Shown here in pieces: positions 58,401 through 62,029 of a DNA stretch of 64,000 bases. Under the pieces are notes generated by a model that was not told the origin of the DNA, made no database searches, and saw only the letters and a program-made list of their open reading frames with translations. A program made the translations under genes and the position numbers. Origin of the DNA: Fasciolopsis buskii (taxonomy: Eukaryota > Platyhelminthes > Trematoda > Plagiorchiida > Fasciolidae); the NCBI GenBank assembly GCA_008360955.1, contig LUCM01003417.1, forward strand, positions 1-64,000. Reading direction: 5' to 3'. The number at the start of each line of letters is the position of its first letter. Position 1 is the first letter of the stretch.

Positions 58401-58911
58401 AGCTAAACTCTCCTGGATCGGAATCTAGTCAATTCAAAAAGTCAACCGGTTGTCAGATTTTTCACATTCATATTCTTCTTAGCATTAACGAACGTTTTGT
58501 TCACCTGGTCCCAACGAATTTGGGGGCAAACAAAAATTCTAATTAGGAGAGATCACTAACTTTTTCCTGTTGGACTACTGCCTCCAAAATTTCGGCCACA
58601 TGAAACGGTTCGAGTATCGCATATTGGTCCTCGGATAATTCCACATGCAACGCTCGATCTGCACCCATGGCAAGAGCAGTCCGAAGTACTTCCTGGCCAC
58701 GGACAGTGCCACAGTTTACGGCCAGCACATCTGAGGCCACGTTTTTTTCACGCATCTGAACTGCTTCTTCCATTGCAATCTCATCGAAAGGATTCATCGA
58801 ATGTTTCACTCCATCCGTCACAACTCCGCGGTGATCGGGGCGGACACGAATTTTCACAGCGTAATCAATCACACGTTTACATCCGACGAGAACACGTAGT
58901 CCGGGAGACAT
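11007..58911 (-). CDS. ETFB: Electron transfer flavoprotein subunit beta, complete gene in four coding exons
   Basis: Coding segments, in order on the minus strand: 58911-58561, 54140-54033, 12380-12237, 11180-11007 (351+108+144+174 bp; 258 residues plus TAG; the human protein is 255 residues). The family protein pairs with ETF-alpha in the mitochondrial matrix and passes electrons from acyl-CoA and other dehydrogenases to ETF:quinone oxidoreductase. It binds AMP and helps hold FAD. Visible hallmarks: N-terminal [19 protein letters not shown] and [35 protein letters not shown] (AMP-binding segment); the ETF-beta signature around [19 protein letters not shown], with the recognition-loop DGGL kept; a C-terminal [20 protein letters not shown]. 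All introns are phase 0 with GT-AG ends. Intron 2 is 41,652 bp and filled with retroelements. The start ATG at 58911 matches the family N-terminus. One odd point: the glutamate usual after DGGL in the signature is Phe here. No frameshift or internal stop was found. Confidence 0.96.
11285..11415 (-). repeat. SINE family 3 fragment (tRNA-derived)
   Basis: The minus strand reads CCCGGGTTCATGTTTCGATT, then TTTGCACTGCAGA and ATCCGTGATTTCC. It aligns word for word, with decay, to the better copy at 45280-45420. Confidence 0.5.
11480..11660 (+). repeat. 230-bp repeat family, degenerate copy
   Basis: Contains CGCCAACGTGCTCTACC, CACAACACCATCTACTC and AAGAATGCAGGAATGTTACT, in the same order as the copies at 12.5 and 61.5 kb. 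Confidence 0.5.
11930..12160 (-). repeat. 230-bp repeat family copy
   Basis: Minus-strand ACACCACTGACTGCGGTATT and related words. A run of nine C at about 11911-11919 adjoins it. Confidence 0.6.
12237..12380 (-). CDS. ETFB: ETFB coding exon 3 (residues 154-201)
   Basis: Reads [17 protein letters not shown] and continues through [18 protein letters not shown] to TLPNIMK, 48 codons. The acceptor is CAG ending at 12381 and the donor is GTGAGG from 12236. It carries the ETF-beta signature and the recognition loop that docks partner dehydrogenases. It lies about 41.7 kb from exon 2. Confidence 0.95.
12440..12690 (+). repeat. 230-bp repeat family copy next to ETFB exon 3
   Basis: CCTTGTACCAACGTGCTCTG, GGTTGCTACCTCACGAAACC and GCAAGAACGCCAGTGATTGC in order. 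It begins only about 60 bp upstream of the exon 3 acceptor, inside intron 2. Confidence 0.65.
12691..13649. other. Unassigned sequence in ETFB intron 2
   Basis: Overlapping short frames on both strands at 12529-13244 have no recognisable domain. Confidence 0.45.
13650..13900 (-). repeat. SINE family 1 copy (tRNA-derived)
   Basis: Minus strand: tRNA-like head (GGCTTGGTGGATAAAGCATC, B-box AGGTTCGGGTCC), then the core with GCTCGCTGTCATCGCGG and ACCTGACCTATCGC, then a tail. Confidence 0.65.
14146..14512 (-). repeat. Single dispersed unit of the 317-bp hammerhead repeat family
   Basis: About 290 bp of one unit on the minus strand, flanked on both sides by TA-rich tracts (14146-14173 and about 14470-14512). 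The break point therefore falls in the unit's internal TA tract: this is a circular permutation of the array unit. It differs at only a handful of positions from the copy near 21.2 kb, but more from the array. Confidence 0.85.
14210..14267 (-). ncRNA. Hammerhead ribozyme motif in the dispersed copy near 14.2 kb
   Basis: The minus strand reads stem I GTATAC, core CTGAGGA, stem II GCGGT/ACCGC with an AATA tetraloop (5 bp, longer than in the array), core GAAA, then AGGTTC and stem I GTGTGC. Stem I still pairs using two G-T pairs. The palindromic stem III is lost (AAGGTT) and the triplet is TTC, so activity is doubtful. Confidence 0.7.
14560..14770 (+). repeat. 230-bp repeat family copy
   Basis: TTTGTACCAAACTCTTCTGG, ATGAAGGATCGATTGCAAAG and ATACCACTGACTGCGGCATT in the family order. 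Confidence 0.6.
14771..17159. other. Unassigned sequence in ETFB intron 2
   Basis: Short frames only. No known motif found on either strand. Confidence 0.45.
17160..17350 (-). repeat. SINE family 1 copy (tRNA-derived)
   Basis: Minus strand: head ending in B-box CCGGTTCGATTCTGG, core with TTACCGCGCC and the GTGAGACCTTGTGGGG block. Immediately upstream of the Penelope-like element. Confidence 0.55.
17600..19335 (+). mobile_element. Penelope-like retroelement, reverse transcriptase and GIY-YIG remnant, broken
   Basis: Shows Penelope-type motifs in order, across several frames with stops: [20 protein letters not shown] (17720-17790), a broken GNGIGIVI (about 17950-17985), [15 protein letters not shown] (18159-18205), [20 protein letters not shown] (18364-18420), [16 protein letters not shown] (18527-18575), [12 protein letters not shown] (the catalytic YxDD region, here VND, 18648-18685), [10 protein letters not shown] (18776-18805), and finally [20 protein letters not shown] with EH (19248-19310), which resembles the GIY-YIG endonuclease end. 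The family reverse-transcribes its RNA at a nicked target. The element is dead: stops, frameshifts, and D to N in the catalytic motif. No hammerhead was found beside it, although Penelope elements often carry one. Confidence 0.85.
19336..19869. other. Unassigned sequence
   Basis: Follows the Penelope-like element and may include its 3' untranslated end. No ribozyme motif found. Confidence 0.45.
19870..20110 (+). repeat. SINE-like tRNA head with unclassified tail
   Basis: Plus strand GGTGGATTAAGTGTCTGTCA, then B-box AAGTTCGAGTCCC, matching the head of SINE family 1 at 38.6 kb. The tail contains GGTATGGGGCATGCTTCTTC, also found near 52690. Confidence 0.5.
20445..21085 (-). repeat. 680-bp unclassified repeat, minus copy
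   Basis: Aligns along its length, in reverse, with 48290-48975: shared words include TTGGTTGGTTTGGAATCA, CAAAGACCA, TGGTCAGACATCCTCAG and TACAGACGCC. A partial third copy is at 30165-30340. No coding domain recognised. Confidence 0.65.
21107..21436 (-). repeat. Single dispersed unit of the 317-bp hammerhead repeat family
   Basis: Nearly identical to the copy at 14.2 kb and in the same orientation. It has a long (AT)n tract on one side (21107-21139) and ends at CCAGAATAATACG on the other. The hammerhead motif lies at about 21172-21229 with the same CTGAGGA core and 5-bp stem II. Confidence 0.85.
21172..21229 (-). ncRNA. Hammerhead ribozyme motif in the dispersed copy near 21.2 kb
   Basis: Identical in core and stems to the motif at 14210-14267, including the changed stem III (AAGGTT). 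Confidence 0.7.
21437..22818. other. Unassigned sequence
   Basis: Purine-rich plus strand with minus frames up to 127 codons (21857-22240) of low-complexity hydrophobic character. Not recognised. Confidence 0.45.
22819..22848. repeat. (AT)n microsatellite at the left edge of the hammerhead array
   Basis: About 15 AT pairs. It replaces the shorter internal TA tract found in later units. Confidence 0.9.
22987..23044 (+). ncRNA. Type I hammerhead ribozyme motif, array unit 1
   Basis: Order on the plus strand: outer stem I CGGG, inner stem I GCATAC, core CTGACGA (the CUGANGA box), stem II GCG/CGC closing an 8-nt loop, core GAAA, stem III ACC/GGT, cleavage triplet GTC (cut expected after 23030), stem I returning strand GTGTGC and then CCCG. 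All invariant core bases are present, and stem I pairs over 6 + 4 bp with one G-T. Stem III is the palindrome ACCGGT with no room for a loop, so cleavage would need two motifs paired in a dimer, as proposed for other short-stem-III hammerheads. Confidence 0.82.
23304..23361 (+). ncRNA. Type I hammerhead ribozyme motif, array unit 2
   Basis: Same motif as in unit 1, shifted by 317 bp. CTGACGAG starts at 23317 and cleavage is expected between 23347 and 23348. Cutting here and at the previous site would release a 317-nt monomer. Confidence 0.82.
23621..23678 (+). ncRNA. Type I hammerhead ribozyme motif, array unit 3
   Basis: Same motif shifted by a further 317 bp, with cleavage expected between 23664 and 23665. 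Core and stems are unchanged. Confidence 0.82.
23852..23852. other. Single N: assembly break at the end of the tandem array
   Basis: The only undetermined base in the window. The repeat sequence stops exactly here and unrelated sequence follows, so this is probably a closed gap or collapsed array rather than a polymorphic base. Confidence 0.85.
24020..24870 (-). mobile_element. Non-LTR retrotransposon family B, linker upstream of reverse transcriptase
   Basis: Minus strand: [39 protein letters not shown] and [15 protein letters not shown] (about 24430-24620), the segment between endonuclease and reverse transcriptase. It is colinear with 40660-41170. Frameshifted. Confidence 0.7.
25325..25495 (+). 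repeat. SINE family 2 copy (tRNA-derived)
   Basis: tRNA-like head with A-box TGGCCAAGCGGATAAGG and B-box GGATCGAATCC, then GTTGGCCGCTGCACCCTTCC, TGTTATTTCACC and a tail GGAAGTAAAAGACAAAGG. Other copies: 1340-1430 (+), 49756-49860 (-) and 60830-61010 (-). It is the best preserved with 60830-61010. Confidence 0.75.
25496..26209. other. Unassigned sequence
   Basis: Nothing recognised between the SINE and the 3' end of a family A element. Confidence 0.45.
26210..28140 (-). mobile_element. Non-LTR retrotransposon family A, endonuclease end to 3' terminus
   Basis: Minus strand, in order: [11 protein letters not shown] (endonuclease end, about 28055-28090), [20 protein letters not shown] (about 27720-27780), a decayed GFRPG block (about 27500), [20 protein letters not shown] (about 27150-27215; intact YADD), [47 protein letters not shown] and the 3' untranslated end to about 26215. 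Frameshifts between blocks. The catalytic YADD is intact. Confidence 0.8.
28241..29880 (-). mobile_element. Non-LTR retrotransposon family A, reverse transcriptase and 3' end
   Basis: Minus strand: [20 protein letters not shown] (about 29430-29490), [20 protein letters not shown] (29340-29400), then [20 protein letters not shown] and [15 protein letters not shown] (28640-28850), then the 3' end at about 28241. Its last 738 bp are nearly identical, inverted, to 37172-37909. Confidence 0.8.
28243..28980 (-). repeat. Inverted-repeat pair I, left arm (738 bp)
   Basis: Base x pairs with base 66152 minus x on the other arm, without indels over the compared length. Only isolated mismatches were seen (28252 and one near 28905). 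Beyond 28980 the homologous retroelement sequence continues on both arms but diverges sharply. Confidence 0.9.
30165..30340 (+). repeat. 680-bp unclassified repeat, partial copy
   Basis: GCAGGTCATTTGGGAGCATT, then GTAGCTGACTCGGATCTCAA, matching 48850-48915. The rest of the family is not seen here. Confidence 0.6.
31025..31070. repeat. (AT)n microsatellite
   Basis: TA dinucleotides with ACATAT and ATGTAT interruptions. Confidence 0.9.
31480..31640 (+). repeat. Decayed copy of the hammerhead repeat family
   Basis: Matches the unit around the ribozyme: GTGACAACAACCGCGAGT and then GTCGTGTACTTCCTGCG, ending in a match to the CATCCAGATA words of the unit. The core is destroyed (GAAA is GAGT). Confidence 0.5.
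32341..32383. repeat. (AT)n then (AC)n microsatellite
   Basis: TA dinucleotide run turning into ACACACACAC. Confidence 0.9.
33560..33725 (-). repeat. SINE family 1 copy
   Basis: Minus strand: TGGATTAAGAATCTGTCATC, AGTTCGGATCACAAAGC, ACTTTGGTAGTAGACCC, TCGCTCGGCTAGTTATCACA, GACCTAGTGAGATC. It is part of inverted pair II. Confidence 0.6.
33595..33907 (-). repeat. Inverted-repeat pair II, left arm (313 bp)
   Basis: Pairs with 38422-38734 as reverse complement (base x with 72329 minus x), no indels and about two mismatches. It includes most of a family 1 SINE head and core plus a non-SINE segment whose minus-strand frame reads [20 protein letters not shown]. Confidence 0.88.
34315..34360. repeat. 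(AT)n then (TG)n microsatellite
   Basis: TA run with one ATGTAT interruption, ending in TGTCTGTGTGT. Confidence 0.9.
34680..35660 (+). mobile_element. Non-LTR retrotransposon family B, reverse transcriptase fragments
   Basis: [40 protein letters not shown] (34823-34945), then after a gap [20 protein letters not shown] and [16 protein letters not shown] to [13 protein letters not shown] (35455-35645). The YADD region is missing or unrecognisable. Confidence 0.75.
36040..36990 (+). mobile_element. Non-LTR retrotransposon family A, 5' part with endonuclease
   Basis: [34 protein letters not shown] (36430-36530), [17 protein letters not shown] (36785-36835), [11 protein letters not shown] (the GDFNA catalytic block, about 36853-36885) and [10 protein letters not shown] (36938-36965), over several frames. 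It starts near a run of G at about 36045. The central part of the element is absent; a SINE and then the 3' part follow. Confidence 0.75.
36980..37066 (-). repeat. SINE family 1 core fragment between two retroelement pieces
   Basis: Minus strand: AGTAGACGACAACTGGCCGT, CGCCCAGCTCGTTACCACAC, CTGACCTAGTTTGACG. It sits exactly where the family A element jumps from endonuclease to the end of the reverse transcriptase. Confidence 0.6.
37066..37920 (+). mobile_element. Non-LTR retrotransposon family A, reverse transcriptase end and 3' terminus
   Basis: [34 protein letters not shown] (37140-37270), [35 protein letters not shown] and a 3' end at about 37909. Mostly identical, inverted, to 28243-28980. 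Confidence 0.8.
37172..37909 (+). repeat. Inverted-repeat pair I, right arm (738 bp)
   Basis: Reverse complement of 28243-28980. Both arms share the same frameshift between the [15 protein letters not shown] frame and the following [16 protein letters not shown] frame. Confidence 0.9.
38422..38734 (+). repeat. Inverted-repeat pair II, right arm (313 bp)
   Basis: Partner of 33595-33907. The plus-strand frame reads [20 protein letters not shown] to a TAG at 38587-38589. Origin of this peptide unknown. Confidence 0.88.
38590..38860 (+). repeat. SINE family 1 copy
   Basis: Plus-strand equivalent of the copy at 33.6 kb, extending further into the tail (GATGTAGTGGGCCCTGGAAG, GTGCTCTTTCCGC). The tail words recur at 39890-39950 and, inverted, at 54270-54340. 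Confidence 0.6.
39100..39255 (-). repeat. SINE family 1 copy
   Basis: Minus strand: CCGAGCCCGGCTCTTTACCA, CGTCTAACCTAGCGAGATCC and a tail ending near TTACACTAATG. Confidence 0.5.
39780..39960 (+). repeat. SINE family 1, core and tail
   Basis: GTCGCCCGGCTCGTATCCAC, GTTGTAGTGGACCCTGGTGG and a tail, as at 38700-38860. It directly abuts, and partly overlaps, the start of the family B fragment. Confidence 0.5.
39965..41180 (-). mobile_element. Non-LTR retrotransposon family B, linker and reverse transcriptase
   Basis: Minus strand in order: [20 protein letters not shown] and [20 protein letters not shown] (40830-41010), [40 protein letters not shown] (40430-40560), [20 protein letters not shown] (40125-40185), [10 protein letters not shown], a frameshifted YADD region (about 40030-40060) and [20 protein letters not shown] (39970-40030). 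Confidence 0.8.
41181..43104. other. Unassigned sequence in ETFB intron 2
   Basis: Short frames only. Nothing recognised. Confidence 0.45.
43105..43265 (-). mobile_element. Non-LTR retrotransposon family A, 3' end only
   Basis: Begins with ATCATCATCATCGTTCAGCG, the simple-repeat tail of the element in reverse, then TTAAACAGCAAGGCAAGCCT and the 3' untranslated words shared with 51720-51850. Strongly 5'-truncated, as usual for non-LTR insertions. Confidence 0.75.
43402..43444. repeat. (GT)n microsatellite
   Basis: About 21 uninterrupted GT dinucleotides. Confidence 0.95.
45275..45425 (+). repeat. SINE family 3 copy (tRNA-derived)
   Basis: A-box-like TAGCGTAGTGGCTAAGG and B-box-like GGGTTCGCGTC, spaced as in a tRNA, then GGATATGCACTGCGTACAAT and TTCCGTGATTTTCAATGG. 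The tRNA part does not fold into a full cloverleaf with intact acceptor, so it is not called a tRNA gene. Confidence 0.65.
47540..47650 (-). repeat. tRNA-like remnant
   Basis: Minus-strand perfect B-box GGTTCGAATCC (47566-47576), preceded by GATATGAAAGTCGTT, but no convincing A-box or acceptor stem. Probably the head of an old SINE. Confidence 0.4.
48290..48975 (+). repeat. 680-bp unclassified repeat, plus copy
   Basis: The longest copy of the family also seen inverted at 20445-21085. Words such as TAGTTCTTCCGTCCCCCATA, GGTCAGACATCCTGAG, GGTTGGTTTGGAATCA and GCAGGTCATTTAGGAGCA are shared. Class unknown. Confidence 0.65.
49490..50890 (-). mobile_element. Non-LTR retrotransposon family A, reverse transcriptase and 3' end, with nested SINE
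   Basis: Minus strand: [40 protein letters not shown] and [12 protein letters not shown] (YADD box degraded to CTNG, about 50440-50590), then [20 protein letters not shown] and [20 protein letters not shown] (50050-50195). The 3' region is interrupted by a SINE at 49756-49860. Confidence 0.78.
49756..49860 (-). repeat. SINE family 2, 3' part, nested in a family A element
   Basis: Minus strand: GGCCGGTCAACTTCCCCACC, TGTACATTTTCGTTTCATTA, AAAGGAAGTAAAATGATAAA, as in the copies at 25.4 and 60.9 kb. Family A sequence resumes on both sides. Confidence 0.65.
50891..51713. other. Unassigned sequence
   Basis: Lies between two minus-strand family A elements. A 114-codon minus frame (51012-51356) is not recognised. 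Confidence 0.45.
51714..52660 (-). mobile_element. Non-LTR retrotransposon family A, end of reverse transcriptase and 3' terminus
   Basis: Minus strand: a decayed CKVLLQD block (about 52560-52610), then [57 protein letters not shown] and the 3' end. From 52425 down to 51733 it is nearly identical, inverted, to 56447-57139; above 52425 it is clearly diverged. Confidence 0.82.
51733..52425 (-). repeat. Inverted-repeat pair III, left arm (693 bp)
   Basis: Base x pairs with 108872 minus x on the other arm, without indels. No mismatch was found in the segments compared base by base, and all shared frames translate identically. The arms carry the same one-frame shift after [12 protein letters not shown]. 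Confidence 0.92.
52661..54032. other. Unassigned sequence next to ETFB exon 2
   Basis: AT-rich intron sequence. Contains GGTATGGGGCATGCTTCTCC near 52689, a word shared with 20060. Otherwise nothing recognised. Confidence 0.45.
54033..54140 (-). CDS. ETFB: ETFB coding exon 2 (residues 118-153)
   Basis: Reads [18 protein letters not shown] and continues to [10 protein letters not shown], 36 codons exactly. The acceptor is CAG ending at 54141 and the donor is GTAAG at 54032-54028. It holds the conserved GKQAIDDD segment that contacts AMP in ETF. It is too short and stop-free to stand out as a long open frame. Confidence 0.95.
54250..54460 (-). repeat. SINE family 1 copy in ETFB intron 1
   Basis: Minus strand: GTAGATGACAACTCGCTGTC, GCCCGACTCGTTAACACACC, TGACCTAGAATGGTC and a tail with CCCTGTAGTGGGCTCTGG. 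It lies about 110 bp upstream of exon 2. Confidence 0.65.
54850..57160 (+). mobile_element. Non-LTR retrotransposon family A, longest copy: linker, reverse transcriptase and 3' end
   Basis: In order on the plus strand: [20 protein letters not shown] and [20 protein letters not shown] (54915-55195), [18 protein letters not shown] (55300-55355), [20 protein letters not shown] (55738-55797), [20 protein letters not shown] (55837-55890), [32 protein letters not shown] in a shifted frame (about 56021-56055), [40 protein letters not shown] (56141-56200; intact YADD), [51 protein letters not shown] and [18 protein letters not shown]. Frameshifts near 55250, 55470, 55975 and 56680 make it inactive. 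It lacks the endonuclease. It lies antisense within ETFB intron 1. Confidence 0.88.
56447..57139 (+). repeat. Inverted-repeat pair III, right arm (693 bp)
   Basis: Partner of 51733-52425. The pair straddles ETFB exon 2 (54140-54033), so the exon lies in the 4.0-kb spacer of a large inverted repeat. Confidence 0.92.
57690..57940. repeat. Inverted pair of decayed hammerhead-repeat fragments
   Basis: At 57695-57770 the minus strand carries GGTACGCATACCTGACC and CGCGAAACCGG, the ribozyme part of the unit with one core change. At 57882-57925 the plus strand carries the part following the cleavage site (GTTTCGGGAGAAATTTTGTC, then CATCCATATGC). Together they form a divergent palindrome in ETFB intron 1. 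Confidence 0.5.
57941..58560. other. Unassigned 5' part of ETFB intron 1
   Basis: Nothing recognised apart from the donor site at its right end. Confidence 0.45.
58561..58911 (-). CDS. ETFB: ETFB coding exon 1 (residues 1-117)
   Basis: Translates from ATG at 58911-58909 ([14 protein letters not shown]) to QQEK, covering the Rossmann-like N-terminal half with [15 protein letters not shown]. The donor is GTTAGT at 58560-58555. The frame stays open upstream of this ATG for another 70 codons, but that part has no resemblance to ETF-beta and a likely 3' splice site separates it, so the inner ATG is preferred. Confidence 0.95.
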
Positions 58912-58945
58912 GAGTGAATTAGGTCGTGCGTGTAGCGGCTGGTGT

Positions 58946-58962
58946 GCTGAAAACGAGTGAAG
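58946..58962 (-). promoter_or_regulatory. Candidate 3' splice acceptor just upstream of the ETFB start codon
   Basis: The minus strand reads CTCGTTTTCAG ending at 58947, 35 bp before the start ATG. This implies either an untranslated exon further upstream or spliced-leader trans-splicing, which flatworms use. No upstream partner exon was identified. Confidence 0.5.
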
Positions 58963-59129
58963 AGTATGGTTTTTATCTAGTCCAACAATTGGTATTTGTA
59001 CCAGTAGGTTGCACAACAGAAAAAATACGGGGTGATTCACTTCTATTTCCATCTGAACAGTGGTAAACCTGTCCTGCATCTTAATTACAACATAGGATTT
59101 TACGTTGGCCATTTCCGTCATTTCCTATT

Positions 59130-60030
59130 TCCACATCATTGACTGGATGGTTAGCAGACTAACCAGTATCGCAGACCGGAGCAAGTAGCTGTGGGAGAAG
59201 AGGACCAGTATTCCCCAAAATGAGATGTCACGATCTGGTTTGTGGGGAAATAAAATTAGACGGGCCACGGCGATCACTACCTGCCTCGTAGGCCAATGTA
59301 TACCGAGAGCATACGCAACATATCCCAAACACTTCAGTATTCCGATTCAGTGCTTACTCTACTGTTTAGGTCCTACCATCCAATACCGTACATCCAACCT
59401 CAGTATCGCCGTTATGATTCTCCATCCATCCTGCATCAACATTACGAGGACACGGTATCCGAACGCCGAATGTCTTTGCAAATCTTCCGTCCGCAACAGC
59501 CATGTTTCTGAGCTGTATAGCAGCTGCAGCAGAAACCCGGCTTTCGATCAATAGCCAGATGTCTCGCCGTCGTCATATGATTCAAGCCGGTGAACGTCAA
59601 TCGAGTCTTCGATGTATGCCAAGAAAACTAATCTTATGTACGACCACCAAATGAGATGTGATCACCCAACTAACAAAATACGTTCGCTTCATCCAACACC
59701 AAGTTTTGTAATGGCACTCTACACTTCGGAGATGCAAAACGCACCACAAACAATCACACAATCGCCCAAGCGGTAGAAGAAAACTTCTAACTCACTTGTG
59801 TCTTCATTGTGAAGCACAACGTCATCCTTATAGTCTTGGCCAGACAGTCCCTTGCTTGAGCATATATCTTTACCACTACTCTGATGTGAGAGCGGAGCTA
59901 TCTTCATACTCATCTCAATGACAGAGTGGAAAAGTACAAAAGAGGATAATCCTGATGAGCACCACTTCTTGTAATGGACGCGATTAAAAGCTTGTCGTAA
60001 GCACGAATTCGGCCTCAGTTGTCTGAACAG
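59130..60030 (-). mobile_element. Non-LTR retrotransposon family B, reverse transcriptase end
   Basis: Minus strand: DYKDDVVLHNEDTSELEVFF (YADD degraded to YKDD, about 59790-59850), FYRLGDCVIVCGAFCISEV, then LLQLLYSSETWLLRTEDLQR and HSAFGYRVLVMLMQDGW in shifted frames (59400-59530). It ends close to the upstream side of ETFB. Confidence 0.7.
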
Positions 60031-60829
60031 AGACTGAGAAGGAAAGTAATTTCATTCAAATACCCTTTAGCAGAAGGAACACCATGGAGTTTCACAATCT
60101 ACTAAGTAGGATATTGCTTTCAGATCGAGGAAGACAGACTGCAAGTGTGTGGAAATTGGTTCATGTTCTTGCACCTATCGAACACAGAACATGTGACCGA
60201 TGCAAGTTAGACGGATATTTAAGGCGGAAAAGAGGAAGCCTTAGATTTGGTACACTACTCTACCGACCAAGAGGTGAAAAATAATTCAAAGCTGAGTATT
60301 CTTGTTTGCGGTCCTGGTGGCGATAAAAACTCTGCCCGAATTTACTCATATCAAGATTAAAGGGAAACCAAACGCCGAAGAGATTGCAGCCATCAACTCT
60401 TAATGGGGAACAGGAAGAAAACATGTCTGTGCGGACTGGAAAGTATAGGAAAGCCAGGATGAGCCCGCAAAATTTGTTCTGGTCAAATTTTTTGTGACGA
60501 ATAAAAGTCAAAAAGGTAGTGGATATTGAACTACGTTATCAACGAACCAGGTCAAAAGGTCAACAAAACTGGACCAACGACGCACTGCTCAAACCAGTGG
60601 ACATGCAGAGCAAAAAAATCAATGCTGGCAATAGTGAATAAATGGAAAACAATGACTTTTGTCTAATTAATGAATTTTCGTGTCTACCCTACCAGTTAGT
60701 GAGAACAAGCAAACGTGCAAAGGGGATAGAAACGGCTGAAGAGTTACAAGAGAACATGAGTAAACATCTTTTTTGGATTCTTTAAAAATAAAGAGCAACA
60801 AAATGACAGAATAACGTCATCTGCGACGT
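60031..60829. other. Unassigned sequence upstream of ETFB
   Basis: Could contain an ETFB untranslated exon or promoter, but no element could be supported. Confidence 0.4.
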
Positions 60830-61010
60830 TTCCCTATTTTTTTCAAATTTCATTTTACTTTCCTTTTTATTGAGATAACAAGGTACATCATGTTCCCGGA
60901 AGGGGATTGCGTCCAACAGTGGGGAAGTTGGCCGGCGGTGAGAAGACTCGAACCAGCGACCTTCACGTCCAGACTTCATGGCCTTATCCGCCTGGCCACC
61001 ACCGAAAGTA
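60830..61010 (-). repeat. SINE family 2 copy with clear tRNA-like head
   Basis: Minus strand: GGTGGTGGCCAGGCGGATAA (A-box), B-box CTGGTTCGAGTC, TCACCGCCGGCCAACTTCCC, GACGCAATCCCCTTCC, TTGTTATCTCAATAAAAAGG. The possible acceptor halves GGTGGTG and CACCGCC can pair, but the T arm does not fold, so it is not a functional tRNA. Confidence 0.75.
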
Positions 61011-61439
61011 AATGTGAGAATCTTTATTTAAAATGACATGAATAAAGCGGCTAACAAAAGCATTGATACAGTCCAGACACCGATTACGGCTATAGTATGC
61101 AGCATCTATTCCTGCTAGCAAGAACAAACACATCGCTTCACTGCGGAAAAAAATACAGAGACTCAAAGCACCGTATCCGTGTAACTGTGTTAGCCAGACG
61201 ATTATGGTAAATGACAACTTGGTTTCGCCTGACTTACCAACATATCTGATCAAGTGACATCTTTTGTGGTTCAATCATTCCACGTTTCAGCGTTAAAGTT
61301 GCCGGGCCCCCCTATTTTAATGAGCGCCAGTAGCTAAGGGGTACGACCCTTCCCCTACACTCAGGCTTGGTGCACGGAATAACAGAAAATCAAAAGCTGG
61401 CGAAAAACGTGTTCGCCAGTTTTACTTCATCTGTGTCAC

Positions 61440-61680
61440 AATGGTTATCTACAGTAAACAGTGAATAATGTTCACTTCAGTTTGGACGAAAATTAACCAA
61501 CCTTGCACCAACGTGTTTTGATTGCGGTTGCTACCTCACAACACCATCTGCTCAAACAAACAAAAACAGGACTAATGAAAGATCGACGGCAAAATAATAA
61601 GTTGAAGAACTACACAGAAGAAGGGTTTTCAATGCAAGAACGCCACTGACTGCGGAACTGAGCCATGTCACTTATTGTCT
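61440..61680 (+). repeat. 230-bp repeat family copy
   Basis: CCTTGCACCAACGTGTTTTG, GCGGTTGCTACCTCACAACA, TGAAAGATCGACGGC and GCAAGAACGCCACTGACTGC. The best preserved copy in the window. Confidence 0.65.
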
Positions 61681-62029
61681 CAAACCATTGCTTCAGGGGA
61701 TTCCGTAAACCTCAACCCGGTAATCTAACTCCACCTACACTAGCCAGTCAATTGGTTAAAGCTCATGTCGTCAGCTGGCCAACTCGAAACACCCTTCAAC
61801 CATTACCTGCCTCTTACGATAGCTTACAACGTGGCAGGTATTCTGTAGGCATTTGCAAAACATGCCCCAACGACTTCAGTCTATTCCACTTCAGTGCCTA
61901 TTCTCAATATTGGACCCTGGGACCCAGTGCCTTAAGCCTAACTTCTGAGTTACTCACAGAATTCTCCCAACATATCCTACCAACACTACGAAGACAACGG
62001 TGTTCAAACCGAAAGTCTTGACACATCTG

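Larger units (their letters stand above)
54141..58560 (-). other. ETFB intron 1 (4.4 kb)
   Basis: Bounded by GTTAGT and CAG. It holds a SINE, the longest family A retroelement copy of the window in antisense orientation to the gene, and an inverted hammerhead-repeat relic. Confidence 0.92.

Noticed and set aside
58543..59121. ETFB starting at the upstream ATG at 59121, giving 70 extra N-terminal residues
   Set aside because: The extra part has no ETF-beta similarity, contains a plausible splice acceptor, and the inner ATG at 58911 matches the family N-terminus exactly in position.
60930..61010. A functional tRNA gene on the minus strand
   Set aside because: A-box and B-box are good, but the T stem does not pair and the tail matches SINE family 2 copies.
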